Positions 23,742 through 32,158 are shown, counted from the stretch's first letter. The stretch is 33,101 nt of DNA from JBEEJL01 sp049698095 (GCA_049698095.1 JBAVXA010000326.1:1-33101), one strand, 5' to 3'. Notes: generated by a model from the sequence alone, not told the origin. Numbers and translations are program-made.

Positions 23742-24366
23742 ACGATGGATCATCAAGCTCGGTGGCAGTTTGTTTGGCAAATCATCGCTGAGCGCCTGGC
23801 TATGCGCCATCAACGAACACGGTAAAGGAAAGGTGGCGGTCGTACCCGGCGGCGGGCCGTTCGCCGACGCAGTGCGGCTCGCGCAACGGCAGGTCGGCTT
23901 CGACGACGCCGTTGCGCATCGCATGGCGCTATTGGCAATGGAGCAATCTGCATGGGCGCTGGCGGGAATGCATCCGGCGCTGGTACCGGCGAAAACAATC
24001 GCAGATATCGAGGCGCTATTCGCCAGCGGCACCATTCCCGTTTGGCTACCGGCTGAGATGGCTTTGGCGGCGACAGATATTCCGGCGAGCTGGGACATGA
24101 CGTCGGATAGCCTCGCCGCATGGCTGGCTGCACAAATGGGGGTTGTCAATTTACTACTGGTGAAATCCTGCGCCGCGCCGCAGGGTCAGGTTGATCTGGA
24201 GAAAATGGCATCGCAGGGAAAAGTTGATCCGCTGTTTCCCCGATTCGCGGGCGGTGGCTGGTTGCGAACCGCCATATTGTCAGCCGGCGATCACGAACAA
24301 TTGAAAACCATTCTGGCGCCGGCAGGGCTTGAGTCGCCGGATGGAAACATTTCACTGCACCGTTAA
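23734..24366 (+). CDS. MfnE-like amino-acid-kinase family protein
   Basis: This 210-residue kinase of the aspartokinase/UMP-kinase fold has WIIKLGGSLFG at the start, VVPGGGPFADAVR (about residues 36-48), and WDMTSDSLAAWLA with LLVKSC further on. Archaeal MfnE phosphorylates 5-(aminomethyl)-3-furanmethanol phosphate to the pyrophosphate used by MfnF. The bacterial homologue is Orf9 of methylotrophs by my recollection. It is the last gene of the tight mfnD-F-E cluster and ends 32 bp before the convergent LysR gene. Confidence 0.85.
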   Translation: MPERWIIKLGGSLFGKSSLSAWLCAINEHGKGKVAVVPGGGPFADAVRLAQRQVGFDDAVAHRMALLAMEQSAWALAGMHPALVPAKTIADIEALFASGTIPVWLPAEMALAATDIPASWDMTSDSLAAWLAAQMGVVNLLLVKSCAAPQGQVDLEKMASQGKVDPLFPRFAGGGWLRTAILSAGDHEQLKTILAPAGLESPDGNISLHR

Positions 24367-24398
24367 TTGAACTCAGGAAAAAATTGCGCTGCGCAACG

Positions 24399-25328
24399 CT
24401 ACACGTCGGCGGTCTGGCGCGCGGAATTGCGTCTGGTTTCCGCCGCCGGTTTCAGCGCCCACGCGTTACGCACCGCATCGACCATTGAAACAATGGCGGC
24501 GTCGTGCGCATGGTCGGCAGCGAAAATAAACCAGAGGGAAGTGGTAAGCTTTTCCTTCTCCCAGATATAGATTTCCCCCGCCGCTTCGCCAGCTCGCGCG
24601 TGGTCCTCGCGCATCAAACTTATTCCAACGCCAGAGCCGATCAGGCTATTGATCACCGATTCCTGATCCGCCTCGACGACTTTGGTCGGCTCCGCGCCGT
24701 GGTTGCGAAACAGCTCGTGCAGAAGCTGGTTATGCGTGCTCACAGCGGGGGCGAAAATCCACGGCAGCGCGGCGATTTCCGCCCAGTCTGCGGAAGCGAC
24801 GCGATCTTTCCACGCAGCAGGCGCAGCGACGCAATAAACGATGTCGCACAGATGCAAACCGCTCACCTGCGGGCTATTCATTTCACCGAAATAAAAGCTG
24901 GCGTCCAATGTGCCGTTACGCACCTCGTCAAATGCCTCGCCTGTTACGCGTTGATGAAGATCCAGCTCGACCAGCGGAAAGCGTTCCACCATGGCATTCA
25001 ACACCTCGCCCAGACGAATGAAATCCGGATCGCTCACGGTGCCGAGACTGATCTTGCCTGTTACTTCGCCCGACATTGCCTTGGCCTCGTTCTTCAGCTC
25101 GAGGCTGAGGGCCAGTATTTTTTCCGCCCGTCCCATCAGGCGCTCGCCGGCGCGGGTCAGCAGCATGCCGCTTGAGATGCGCTCAAAAAGCACCACGCCG
25201 AGGTCATCTTCGAGCGCCTTGATCTGTGCCGTAATCGCCGGTTGGCTGACGTGCAAGGCCTCAGCCGCGCGAGTCAGTTGACCCTGTTCCGCGACGGTGA
25301 CGAAGCTGCGTAATTGATAAATCTCGAT
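24399..25328 (-). CDS. LysR-family transcriptional regulator with a non-standard start codon
   Basis: The frame encodes a normal LysR protein of about 309 residues: IYQLRSFVTVAEQGQLTRAA then LHVSQPAITAQIKALEDDLG (HTH) and a C-terminal co-inducer domain. The codon where the initiator Met is expected (25326-25328) reads ATC, and no ATG/GTG/TTG precedes it before the in-frame stop at 25353-25355. The first standard start, TTG 25254-25256, would remove the first 24 residues, including the first helices of the DNA-binding domain. A GAGGG motif lies just before the ATC. Initiation at ATC, a start-codon mutation, or a base error are all possible. The target genes are unknown; the divergent DUF3563 gene is a natural candidate. 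Confidence 0.85.
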   Translation of the reverse strand: MEIYQLRSFVTVAEQGQLTRAAEALHVSQPAITAQIKALEDDLGVVLFERISSGMLLTRAGERLMGRAEKILALSLELKNEAKAMSGEVTGKISLGTVSDPDFIRLGEVLNAMVERFPLVELDLHQRVTGEAFDEVRNGTLDASFYFGEMNSPQVSGLHLCDIVYCVAAPAAWKDRVASADWAEIAALPWIFAPAVSTHNQLLHELFRNHGAEPTKVVEADQESVINSLIGSGVGISLMREDHARAGEAAGEIYIWEKEKLTTSLWFIFAADHAHDAAIVSMVDAVRNAWALKPAAETRRNSARQTADV

Positions 25329-25518
25329 GATGAATCCCTCGATTTGGAGGCGTCAAAATTAAAACAACATAATAAAAACAATAAGTTATAGCCAACATCA
25401 GCTTAATAGATACCTGGTATTAAAAGATACGATTGGCGTTTCCAGCGGTACATCGCTATGTTGATAATACTGCAATGCAGCAATTATTGCCAAACCATCC
25501 TTCAGGAAGGACATCGAC

Positions 25519-25695
25519 ATGAAATATATTTCAGATTTTCTCGACCGCCTCGCCAAACGCGTCGACCGCAACAAGCGCGACATCGAAGAAGCCTATCTGG
25601 CCAAATCATCGAATATTTACGAATTGGAAAGCCGCATGCGCGAACTCGAGCAGACGTCGAACTTCCACCCATGGGCTAGATTTACCCAGCATTGA
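25519..25695 (+). CDS. Small DUF3563-like protein
   Basis: This 58-residue frame starts at ATG 25519 with AGGAAGG eight bases upstream. The protein is charged and helical and contains EEAYLAKSSNIYELESRMRE, which matches the YLA-x5-DLE-R-MR-ELE pattern of DUF3563 proteins common in Betaproteobacteria. No function is known. It ends in a PWARFTQH tail. It is divergent from the LysR gene and followed by a small membrane protein gene 53 nt later. Confidence 0.82.
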   Translation: MKYISDFLDRLAKRVDRNKRDIEEAYLAKSSNIYELESRMRELEQTSNFHPWARFTQH

Positions 25696-25748
25696 TCGCG
25701 CGCGATCTGGCCATTTTTGTAGCAGATTTACCTAACCAGGAGTTGATC

Positions 25749-26129
25749 ATGATGACTGAACCCACCGCTTTCACTGGCACCACTGCCCACGAGCGTTCGG
25801 CAAAAGATCGTGAACGCGACGAGCAAGCCAATTATAAACAGCACGCCAATCCGGAATTGGTATTGAGCGGGCTCAAGTGGTTAGCCGTTCTGTTGTTCGT
25901 ATTTGTCTGGACGGCGGCGTTTGCCGAAGACAACGTCAGGACCGACAAGGCGCAGGCGGCAATACAGACCGAGGCGACAGCGGCGCGGAATGAAGCGATG
26001 CTGAATAAGTCCGCCAGCCGATACGCCGCCGCGGCCCCGTTAACGACCCTTGTCGACGGACCGACCGGCTACGTTTTTGTTTACACCGCTGACGGCTGGA
26101 AATTTGCCCGCAGCCTGAAGAATGATTGA
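25749..26129 (+). CDS. Small single-pass membrane protein, unknown function
   Basis: This protein of about 126 residues has a hydrophilic, charged N-terminus, one membrane segment (about residues 41-57, LKWLAVLLFVFVWTAAFA) and a C-terminal domain ending PTGYVFVYTADGWKFARSL, like a short WD/beta hairpin. ATG 25749 follows AGGAG by six bases; the frame is open to 25692. I recognise no family. It is downstream of the DUF3563 gene and possibly in the same transcript. Confidence 0.65.
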   Translation: MMTEPTAFTGTTAHERSAKDRERDEQANYKQHANPELVLSGLKWLAVLLFVFVWTAAFAEDNVRTDKAQAAIQTEATAARNEAMLNKSASRYAAAAPLTTLVDGPTGYVFVYTADGWKFARSLKND

Positions 26130-26282
26130 CGGCCAAGAGCTTAGTCAATCGTAGTCGGAAGCCATCATAGGGCGGGTCTGTTTTGCCACGTCCGCCCCAC
26201 GATTTCATTTTCCTGAAGCCTCACCGCGTCCATTCATAAAGCGCACGAAGCGCATGCTTAGCGCGAACGAAAGGAGATTGCG

Positions 26283-27314
26283 ATGAAAAAGAAAATCATT
26301 TCATTGGCACTGCAAGGCGGCGGCTCGCACGGCGCTTTTACGTGGGGCGTACTCGACCGCCTGCTCGAAGACGGGCGTATCGATATCGAAGGGATCAGCG
26401 GCGCCAGCGCCGGCGCGGTCAACGCGGTCGTGTTGGCACATGGCTACGTGGTTGGCGGCCGCGACGGTGCGCGTGAAGCGCTGCGCACATTGTGGGAGTC
26501 GATTGCCGCCGCCGCGCCTTTCACTCCCGATGCGTTGTCTGCCGGAACCATCGGTGAAGCACTGACCGGCGTTTCTTTCACAATCGGCACGCAGCTCAAT
26601 CTGCTGCGACATTTTTCGCCCAGCCAGATGAATCCGTTTAACCTGAATCCGCTGCGTGACCTGCTATCGAATCAAGTCGATTTCGAGCGGCTTGGCGCGG
26701 AAAGCAAGATCAAGCTGTTTATCGCCGCTACACACGTGCGTAGCGGCACGCCGAAAATCTTCGAGAACCAGGAGCTGACGCTCAAGAGCGTGCTGGCATC
26801 GGCGTGCCTCCCCTTTTTCAACCAGGCGGTCGAAATCGACGGCGAAGCGTATTGGGACGGTGGCCTGACGGCGAATCCGCCGATCTTTCCGCTCATCTAT
26901 AGCTGTTCGGTCGATGATATTTTGGTGGTATTGCTTTCGCCTTCCCACAGGCCGGAAGTGCCGACCGCGGCCAGCGACATCCGCAACAGGTTCGCCGAAA
27001 TCAGCATGGGCGCGACATTCTTCACCGAAATAAACCGGATTGCCCTGGCAAAGCAGGATGCGCAACAAAAAGGCGCCGATGGCCGGCTGGATCGGCGATT
27101 CCGTGACCTCAACCTGCATCTTATCGAAGCACAGGATCTGATGAGCCGTTTGCACCCGCATAGCAAGCTGAACACCCGACACTCGTTTTTTGACATGTTG
27201 CACGAGCAGGGAAGAACGCAAGCCGAGCTATGGCTGGAGAATCATTTCCAAACGCTTGGCAAGCGTTCGTCCTATCCTGCCGCGCTTGCGCCTGCGGCGT
27301 TTCCCGCGCAATGA
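26283..27314 (+). CDS. Patatin-like phospholipase
   Basis: This 343-residue patatin-family acyl hydrolase has the oxyanion loop GGGSHG (residues 12-17), nucleophile Ser42 in GASAG, and the DGG dyad Asp192 in YWDGGLTANPP. There is no signal peptide, so it is likely cytoplasmic or membrane-associated; family members release fatty acids from phospholipids. It has a good AGGAG site six bases before ATG 26283. It is flanked by a hairpin-rich spacer and converges on the YHS lipoprotein gene. Confidence 0.93.
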   Translation: MKKKIISLALQGGGSHGAFTWGVLDRLLEDGRIDIEGISGASAGAVNAVVLAHGYVVGGRDGAREALRTLWESIAAAAPFTPDALSAGTIGEALTGVSFTIGTQLNLLRHFSPSQMNPFNLNPLRDLLSNQVDFERLGAESKIKLFIAATHVRSGTPKIFENQELTLKSVLASACLPFFNQAVEIDGEAYWDGGLTANPPIFPLIYSCSVDDILVVLLSPSHRPEVPTAASDIRNRFAEISMGATFFTEINRIALAKQDAQQKGADGRLDRRFRDLNLHLIEAQDLMSRLHPHSKLNTRHSFFDMLHEQGRTQAELWLENHFQTLGKRSSYPAALAPAAFPAQ

Positions 27315-27473
27315 CGCAATTCCAGGCTGTCATACGTTCGCCTAATATTTACCTTACGGACGCGCCGCTGATTTTCCCTTCGCGCCGGATGGCTCCGACG
27401 CAGTATGCTCTTCAAGCGATCTCCCAAAAAACGCCTGCATAAAATACTGACGCTCACGGAAAAATACTCAGTG

Positions 27474-28190
27474 TTATTTGACGGAAAACGGTGACGATGA
27501 TGTACGCGGGCAGGCGGGCGGACAGGCATCCTCGCCGACGAAACCCACCACTGGCTGCGGGCCGTGACCTACGCGCGCGCGCCAGCCTGGGTCTTTGCTG
27601 AAATAATTTTGAATCTTGCTGCCGACATCGTAGTTGGGCCATTTGCGACCGGGATATTTCGCGGCGAATTCACGCCGGATGTCTGCGCCGGTCTTGTACC
27701 ACGGGACTCTGAAGCTGATGCGTTTCAATGATTGCCAGCGCCAGCCGACATCGCGCGCTTCCGACCACGATGCCTCGCCGTGGCGAATATTGGCATCGCG
27801 GTCGAGCTTCCATGCTTCGTGGCCGAGAATGTCGCCGAAAATATAAAGCTTGCCGTTGACGATTTCCCATTCGGTCGGGTCAGAGCCGAGCTTGATCGCG
27901 AAGGCCGCGCCGCTGGAGCAAAATCCGCCGAACTGCGGCTCGTAGCTTTCCGGCGCGGCGAGAAATCGCTGTCGATTTTCCTCGCTCATGAAATAGTAAG
28001 TGCGGCCGGGCAGGGAGGTTTTGATTGCGGGGTCGCCGCGCATCGATTGTTTCTCGGTGAAATACGCGACCGGGTCGTGGCCGAGCAACATGATATCTTC
28101 GCCCATCCGGTTCTTCATCGTCGCGTAGGGCGTACCGCAAGCTTGCAGAAGGCATGCGGCGGCGATAAAAAAATATTTAGCCAGCCGCAT
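27474..28190 (-). CDS. YHS-domain lipoprotein
   Basis: This 238-residue protein starts with a lipoprotein signal (LLQAC, Cys17). A YHS domain follows (about residues 35-105): LLGHDPVAYFTEKQSMRGDP, then YYFMSEENRQRFLAAPESYEPQFGGFCS, a metal-binding-type fold. The C-terminal part is basic and aromatic with no family seen. It has no clear ribosome binding site and starts just 30 nt after a terminator. The exported YHS proteins of Proteobacteria have no firm function. Confidence 0.8.
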   Translation of the reverse strand: MRLAKYFFIAAACLLQACGTPYATMKNRMGEDIMLLGHDPVAYFTEKQSMRGDPAIKTSLPGRTYYFMSEENRQRFLAAPESYEPQFGGFCSSGAAFAIKLGSDPTEWEIVNGKLYIFGDILGHEAWKLDRDANIRHGEASWSEARDVGWRWQSLKRISFRVPWYKTGADIRREFAAKYPGRKWPNYDVGSKIQNYFSKDPGWRARVGHGPQPVVGFVGEDACPPACPRTSSSPFSVK

Positions 28191-28220
28191 GAGGAAATAG
28201 GGTCAATTGCATGTCAGGGC

Positions 28221-28252
28221 AAAAAAAAGGCGAGGCGCCATGGCCCCGCCTT
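28221..28252 (-). terminator. Intrinsic terminator of the metalloprotease gene
   Basis: On the minus strand, AAGGCGGGG (28252-28244) pairs with CCTCGCCTT (28235-28227, one G-T) and runs into a T8 tract (28228-28221). It follows the metalloprotease stop by about 40 nt. Confidence 0.88.
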
Positions 28253-28291
28253 CGATCTTTCTTCAAGGTTGAAGACCAACGTCCGAAAAAT

Positions 28292-29152
28292 TTAGTGCTG
28301 ATATCTGTGATCGCAACCTGGGCAGCTCGACGCGGCTTCCAGCGTCCAATAAACGTGGGTAACCGTTTTGGTCCCGTCAGCGTGGTGCACTTCGTAATTC
28401 GAACTGCGGCCGTTGGCAGACTGACGGACTAAATGTCCCCAAGTATGTGCTTCATCCGTAACGTCGGCCGCCGATCCAACGCCGTGTTTTGCCGCTGTCG
28501 ATTGGGCAATTATCGAGGCGACCGTCGTGGTGCTGTCGAGGTGCGCATAAATTGAATTCAGCATGCGGAAATCGTGCGCATTCGGCTTGGTGCTAAGCGT
28601 GCTGGTCGCGTTTGCGCCGGTGTTGGAAAAATAATCCATGCAGCTGTTTTGCGAGCTACCGTCGGTTGACTGATGGTCAAGCCCGAAGGTGTGCGCGATC
28701 TCCTGGCACATCACATGCAATCTTTCATTTGGATTGTTATAAGTGGCTGTATCGAAGTAAGTGTCGTTCATCTTTGCCGAGCCCTGGGTAATATGGGTGC
28801 CGCCGGTGAGGTTGATTGACGCCAGGCCGAGCCAGCCGTTATTGCCGTACGCTTTATTGCACACCTGGGTGGTACCGACGACCATGGCGCAACGCTTATT
28901 CGAGGTGCCCGCTACGACATTGGTCAACACTGCGCTGTTACCTGCATTCCAGTCGCCGGATGTTCGCGCCAGGTGCCCCTTCCAGTTGGTTGTTGTCAGG
29001 TTGTCACCCAATTTGAGGGTGAATTGAGCGGTTGTACGCGCCCAATGGTAACCTCCCCAAGAGTGCGTCGCGAACGCGACAGCAGGAACAATTGCGATTG
29101 CCAGACCGATAACGACTGCTTTGCGCAACTTTTTCAATGTTTTTTTCGGCAT
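28292..29152 (-). CDS. Secreted metzincin-like metalloprotease with Gln in place of the first zinc His
   Basis: This 286-residue protein has a signal peptide (basic KKTLKKLRK, hydrophobic core, cleavage near AFA, residue 28). The zinc region reads QEIAHTFGLDHQ (Gln150, Glu151, His154, His160) and a Met-turn-like SCMDYF (Met172) follows. This resembles HExxHxxGxxH metzincins, except that the first His is Gln (codon CAG). Cysteines around residues 88-98 suggest disulfides. ATG 29152 has GGGGAA five bases upstream; ATG 29167 has none. Activity is uncertain given the altered ligand, though the catalytic Glu is intact. Confidence 0.8.
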   Translation of the reverse strand: MPKKTLKKLRKAVVIGLAIAIVPAVAFATHSWGGYHWARTTAQFTLKLGDNLTTTNWKGHLARTSGDWNAGNSAVLTNVVAGTSNKRCAMVVGTTQVCNKAYGNNGWLGLASINLTGGTHITQGSAKMNDTYFDTATYNNPNERLHVMCQEIAHTFGLDHQSTDGSSQNSCMDYFSNTGANATSTLSTKPNAHDFRMLNSIYAHLDSTTTVASIIAQSTAAKHGVGSAADVTDEAHTWGHLVRQSANGRSSNYEVHHADGTKTVTHVYWTLEAASSCPGCDHRYQH

Positions 29153-29364
29153 GAGATTCCCCGTCATTATTAAGTATGACGCCGTATGAAACGTCCGAAC
29201 TTGTGGCTCGGATGGTGAAAGACGCCGAATTCACCGTTGAAAATATTTCGAATGCAATTGATTCATTCTTGTTGGCAATTTATAGCCCTTTCCCCGGCTG
29301 AAGTCTAGGGTTCGACCTCGACAAGCGAAAGAACAAAGCAACTTTTCATGGTGCACTGCGTTAT

Positions 29365-29583
29365 TTGACCTTTATATCAGGCAAAACCGCCCGCAGCATG
29401 ATCCTCGACGCCATCGCGCAAAAAGCGGAAGAAGAAGAACTCCGTGCATCCTTCCACGCCGAAGCCGATGCCCGTTTCACCGAAATCATCGAGACCGGCG
29501 TCGGCATTCCCTGGCACGACATGCGCGACTATCTCAAGACCCGCAGCAAAGGTAAAAAAGCAGCAACGCCTAAAGCACATTAA
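29365..29583 (+). CDS. Probable antitoxin of a ParE/RelE-type module
   Basis: The frame encodes up to 72 residues. Its SGKTARSMILDAIAQK stretch resembles the second helix of ribbon-helix-helix antitoxins, and the FTEIIETGVGIPWHDMRDYLK part resembles the toxin-binding tail seen upstream of ParE-like toxins. The usual first strand and helix of such antitoxins are not visible upstream, and neither TTG 29365 nor ATG 29398 has a ribosome binding site. The gene may be 5'-eroded. Its stop overlaps the toxin start (TAATG). Confidence 0.65.
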   Translation: MTFISGKTARSMILDAIAQKAEEEELRASFHAEADARFTEIIETGVGIPWHDMRDYLKTRSKGKKAATPKAH

Positions 29584-29876
29584 TGGCGCAAATAATTCTC
29601 TCCGCCAAACTGCAAGATGACTTCGATAGGATTATCGATTTACTTCTAACCCACGAGCCTGAAATCGCAGCCGACAGAATCGACACCATCATCACTGCGT
29701 TAGATGTACTTGTGACAAGTCCGTTGATTGGATGGCCTGCAGAAAATAGTAAGCGAGAATTGGTGATGGCGAAGGGCGCGAGTGGCTATGCGGCGCTTTA
29801 TCGCTTCGTGCCTGAGTTGGATACCGTGTTCGTATTAGCTGTGCGCAGTCAGCGGGAACTAGATCATGCTAATTGA
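29583..29876 (+). CDS. ParE/RelE-family toxin
   Basis: This 97-residue protein has the ParE/RelE fold pattern, with the conserved C-terminal SGYAALYRFVPELDTVFVLAVRSQRE segment. Family members are mRNA interferases (RelE) or gyrase poisons (ParE); the sequence does not decide between them. It overlaps the antitoxin stop by one base, the usual coupled arrangement. Confidence 0.85.
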   Translation: MAQIILSAKLQDDFDRIIDLLLTHEPEIAADRIDTIITALDVLVTSPLIGWPAENSKRELVMAKGASGYAALYRFVPELDTVFVLAVRSQRELDHAN

Positions 29877-29886
29877 AGTAGCGATA

Positions 29887-30600
29887 TTACAAACCGACAC
29901 GCTCTCTGTGTTCTTTCAAGAATTCGTGTGCAGGTGAATGAATGAGCGGTTTTGAAAATTCCTTTGTGCATTCATTGCGCCATATGCCAAGTGCTTTACT
30001 ATTTATATCTGGACGCCATCTGATTTCATACGTATCCAGTAATGAAAAATATCCATGTTCAAAAAGTTTGTCATGCGAGCTGCAATAGCAAATCACATTT
30101 GATAGCTTGCCTCTGGCTTCTGGCCGGTCAGACCAACGAGCAATATGGCTCGTAACTAGCAATCTGACATCAGAAACATCGCAGAGAGCACAACAATTAC
30201 GGTAGTGTTTTAAAGTGGTGGCTCTTAAAGCATTGACCCCTTTACGAACTCTTGTCTGCTTTAATTCGTCGGCAACAGGTACGTCTCCTATCCTTAAATT
30301 CCCATTTTCCGCAGCGTGCTCTAAAACGTCCTCGGGAAAATCCTCCGTCGATACGTCCACCTCAACACGGTTTAAAGTATAAATACCCGTCTTAGAAAAA
30401 AATAAAATTCCTTCATCACGTAACTCTTGAAGAACACGACTGACTGTTTGGCTAGGCGTTTTCCCTGAGCTACGTGTCTGTTGAACAATTAGATCAAGTT
30501 CTTCCGCGAGGAAAGCAGTGCGCTCAATTTGAATAGTTTTGTGACGAGTTGAGAATCTTCCTAATGAAGCAATAACGGCTTCATGCCAATTTGTTTTCAT
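29887..30600 (-). CDS. HNH endonuclease with N-terminal winged helix
   Basis: This 237-residue protein has an N-terminal winged-helix region (about 1-76) and a C-terminal HNH domain. His152 (TSHIARW), Asn168 (LSNVICYC) and His176 (SSHDKLFEHG) form the HNH set, with Cys137, Cys140 and later Cys171/173 as likely zinc ligands. This architecture occurs in Type II-like restriction or defence nucleases (the wHTH resembles the modification-sensing HTH of Drp/DpnI-type enzymes). No methyltransferase is nearby. ATG 30600 has GGTGA upstream. It is visibly AT-richer than the C1 genes. Confidence 0.75.
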   Translation of the reverse strand: MKTNWHEAVIASLGRFSTRHKTIQIERTAFLAEELDLIVQQTRSSGKTPSQTVSRVLQELRDEGILFFSKTGIYTLNRVEVDVSTEDFPEDVLEHAAENGNLRIGDVPVADELKQTRVRKGVNALRATTLKHYRNCCALCDVSDVRLLVTSHIARWSDRPEARGKLSNVICYCSSHDKLFEHGYFSLLDTYEIRWRPDINSKALGIWRNECTKEFSKPLIHSPAHEFLKEHRERVGL

Positions 30601-30684
30601 TGATATCACCGATTTTATTATGTAATTGGTTTCTAATTTTACCCGTATGAAAAAATATAAATTGACGATTGCGCGAGCGCACCG

Positions 30685-31320
30685 CTAACTTGCGAAGGCT
30701 CGCCCCTCAACTAATAGACTGCGAAGCGATTGAGCCAGCCAAGCAAACATATTTTCTAGATGCGAAATATCCGCTTCAAACGCTGGCGTGCTTGATGTGG
30801 CTGCAAAACGCAGAGCCTTCGCTGGAGGGAGGTCTGCGATAGAGCTCGATATGTATGTAATAAGCGGAAGATTTGAGCGATGAGTCATTCGGTTACGAAG
30901 CTCTACCCATAGAGCCCAATCAGTTGAGTCTGAGAGGAGGCTAAGTTTATTAGCTAATGCATGCCCTTTGTCATGCTTTAAGAAATGTTCTTTAAGTCGA
31001 CTAGGCTTGCAGCGGCGCTGCTCATTTTCGTCAAAGGGCAGCGCAAGCAATTTTGGGTGGCTGGCTAGGGCATGAAGCGCGTAACAGGTGCTCTCAACAC
31101 ATGAGACACCAGCGGTCAGCATTCCGAAAAGTGCACGTTCTCTGGCGTACATTTGCTCAAAATTGTATTTCTCGCCATAGGCGTTCCAAGATTCGACATA
31201 GAGTTCCATCTCTTCGTAGCATGCCCTAAATCGCCAACCAATTAGATTGGATGCACCACCAAATTCATTCCAAGCTTCGGACATTGTTGGGATCAATAGG
31301 ATATGTCGGGCAGAGGCCAT
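30685..31320 (-). CDS. HEPN-like helical protein, unknown function
   Basis: This 211-residue all-helical protein has RNRMTH at residues 142-147, matching the R-x4-H motif of HEPN ribonucleases, preceded by a helix-rich region (about 20-90). I see no other domain. It lies next to an HNH nuclease and a toxin-antitoxin pair in an AT-rich stretch, which fits a defence or mobile accessory locus. The motif is short, so the HEPN assignment is tentative. Confidence 0.55.
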   Translation of the reverse strand: MASARHILLIPTMSEAWNEFGGASNLIGWRFRACYEEMELYVESWNAYGEKYNFEQMYARERALFGMLTAGVSCVESTCYALHALASHPKLLALPFDENEQRRCKPSRLKEHFLKHDKGHALANKLSLLSDSTDWALWVELRNRMTHRSNLPLITYISSSIADLPPAKALRFAATSSTPAFEADISHLENMFAWLAQSLRSLLVEGRAFAS

Positions 31321-31351
31321 AAACTCTACAAATTCTTGAACAGGAAAACTG

Positions 31352-32158
31352 TCAGGAAGATTGAGTTGGTGTTCGCTGCTGAATATAATGATTGCAATTT
31401 ACGTTCGCAGGTTGCAGAAATTGAGTTATTACGTTTCCGGAAAATGTGAAAGCATTTTTTAACGTCTTTAGTTTACCCATGGAAAGTTTTTGTTCCCGCA
31501 CACTGCCTTGACATAAAGTGCTACGAAAGCCGAGGTAGTCGGGCTTGAGTTCGAGCATCTCTTTTACATCACCGATGCGTAACGACCCTGCCAAACCGCA
31601 TAGTAAATCGTGCTTACATGATTGTAAAATAAATTCAATTAAATCAATTACTTGAATATGATTGCTCAATGAGCCATTTTGCTTGTCCGCAGTATCCAAC
31701 ATCACGCCATGAAACCCCGCCTTAGCTAAATCATCCAGCAAAGAAAAATCCGGTTGCTGATCGGCGAATAATACGGCGATAAGTTTGTGTTTTTGAGCTA
31801 ACGGCGACAGGGCTGCGATGCAATCTCGTAAATTCTCTGATTTGAAAAATCCTATTTTGATGTAATCGACGCCGGTGTTGGCGGTAGCTTCGACTGCTGC
31901 GCAAATAATTTCCGGCTCCATCGGTAAGTCGCCGATGGTGGCGCTGACGGGTCTTTGCCTGTTGATCATTTTTACGATGGTGCGGATGTCATCGAGAGGC
32001 AATGCGCCGAGAGCGCCTGCCAGGGGATTTTTCAGATCGATGATGTCGGCGCCGCCGTCGAGGGCAATCTGGGCTTCTTCCAGGTTCATGACGCTGGCGA
32101 GAAGTTTGGTTCTATGCGGTTCGGCTTGTTGCACCTGGTTTGTCTGTAAAGCGGTCAC
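31352..32158 (-). CDS. mfnB: MfnB-like (5-formylfuran-3-yl)methyl phosphate synthase
   Basis: This 268-residue TIM-barrel protein (UPF0264/COG1891) condenses two glyceraldehyde-3-phosphate units to the furan precursor of methanofuran/methylofuran. The Schiff-base Lys in DIIDLKNPLAGALGA (Lys43) and Lys101 in DYIKIGFF are intact, as is the C-terminal LKPDYLGFRSTLC block. GTG 32158 overlaps the upstream stop (GTGA). The frame is open further upstream, but that part runs through the DUF447 gene. A tail of about 35 residues follows the conserved core, which is unusual for the family. Its 3' half is AT-richer than the rest. Confidence 0.88.
   Translation of the reverse strand: MTALQTNQVQQAEPHRTKLLASVMNLEEAQIALDGGADIIDLKNPLAGALGALPLDDIRTIVKMINRQRPVSATIGDLPMEPEIICAAVEATANTGVDYIKIGFFKSENLRDCIAALSPLAQKHKLIAVLFADQQPDFSLLDDLAKAGFHGVMLDTADKQNGSLSNHIQVIDLIEFILQSCKHDLLCGLAGSLRIGDVKEMLELKPDYLGFRSTLCQGSVREQKLSMGKLKTLKNAFTFSGNVITQFLQPANVNCNHYIQQRTPTQSS

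Noticed and set aside
26125..26151. 7-bp inverted repeat GATTGAC/GTCAATC after the small membrane protein gene
   Set aside because: The loop is 13 nt and no T-tract follows, so I do not call it a terminator.
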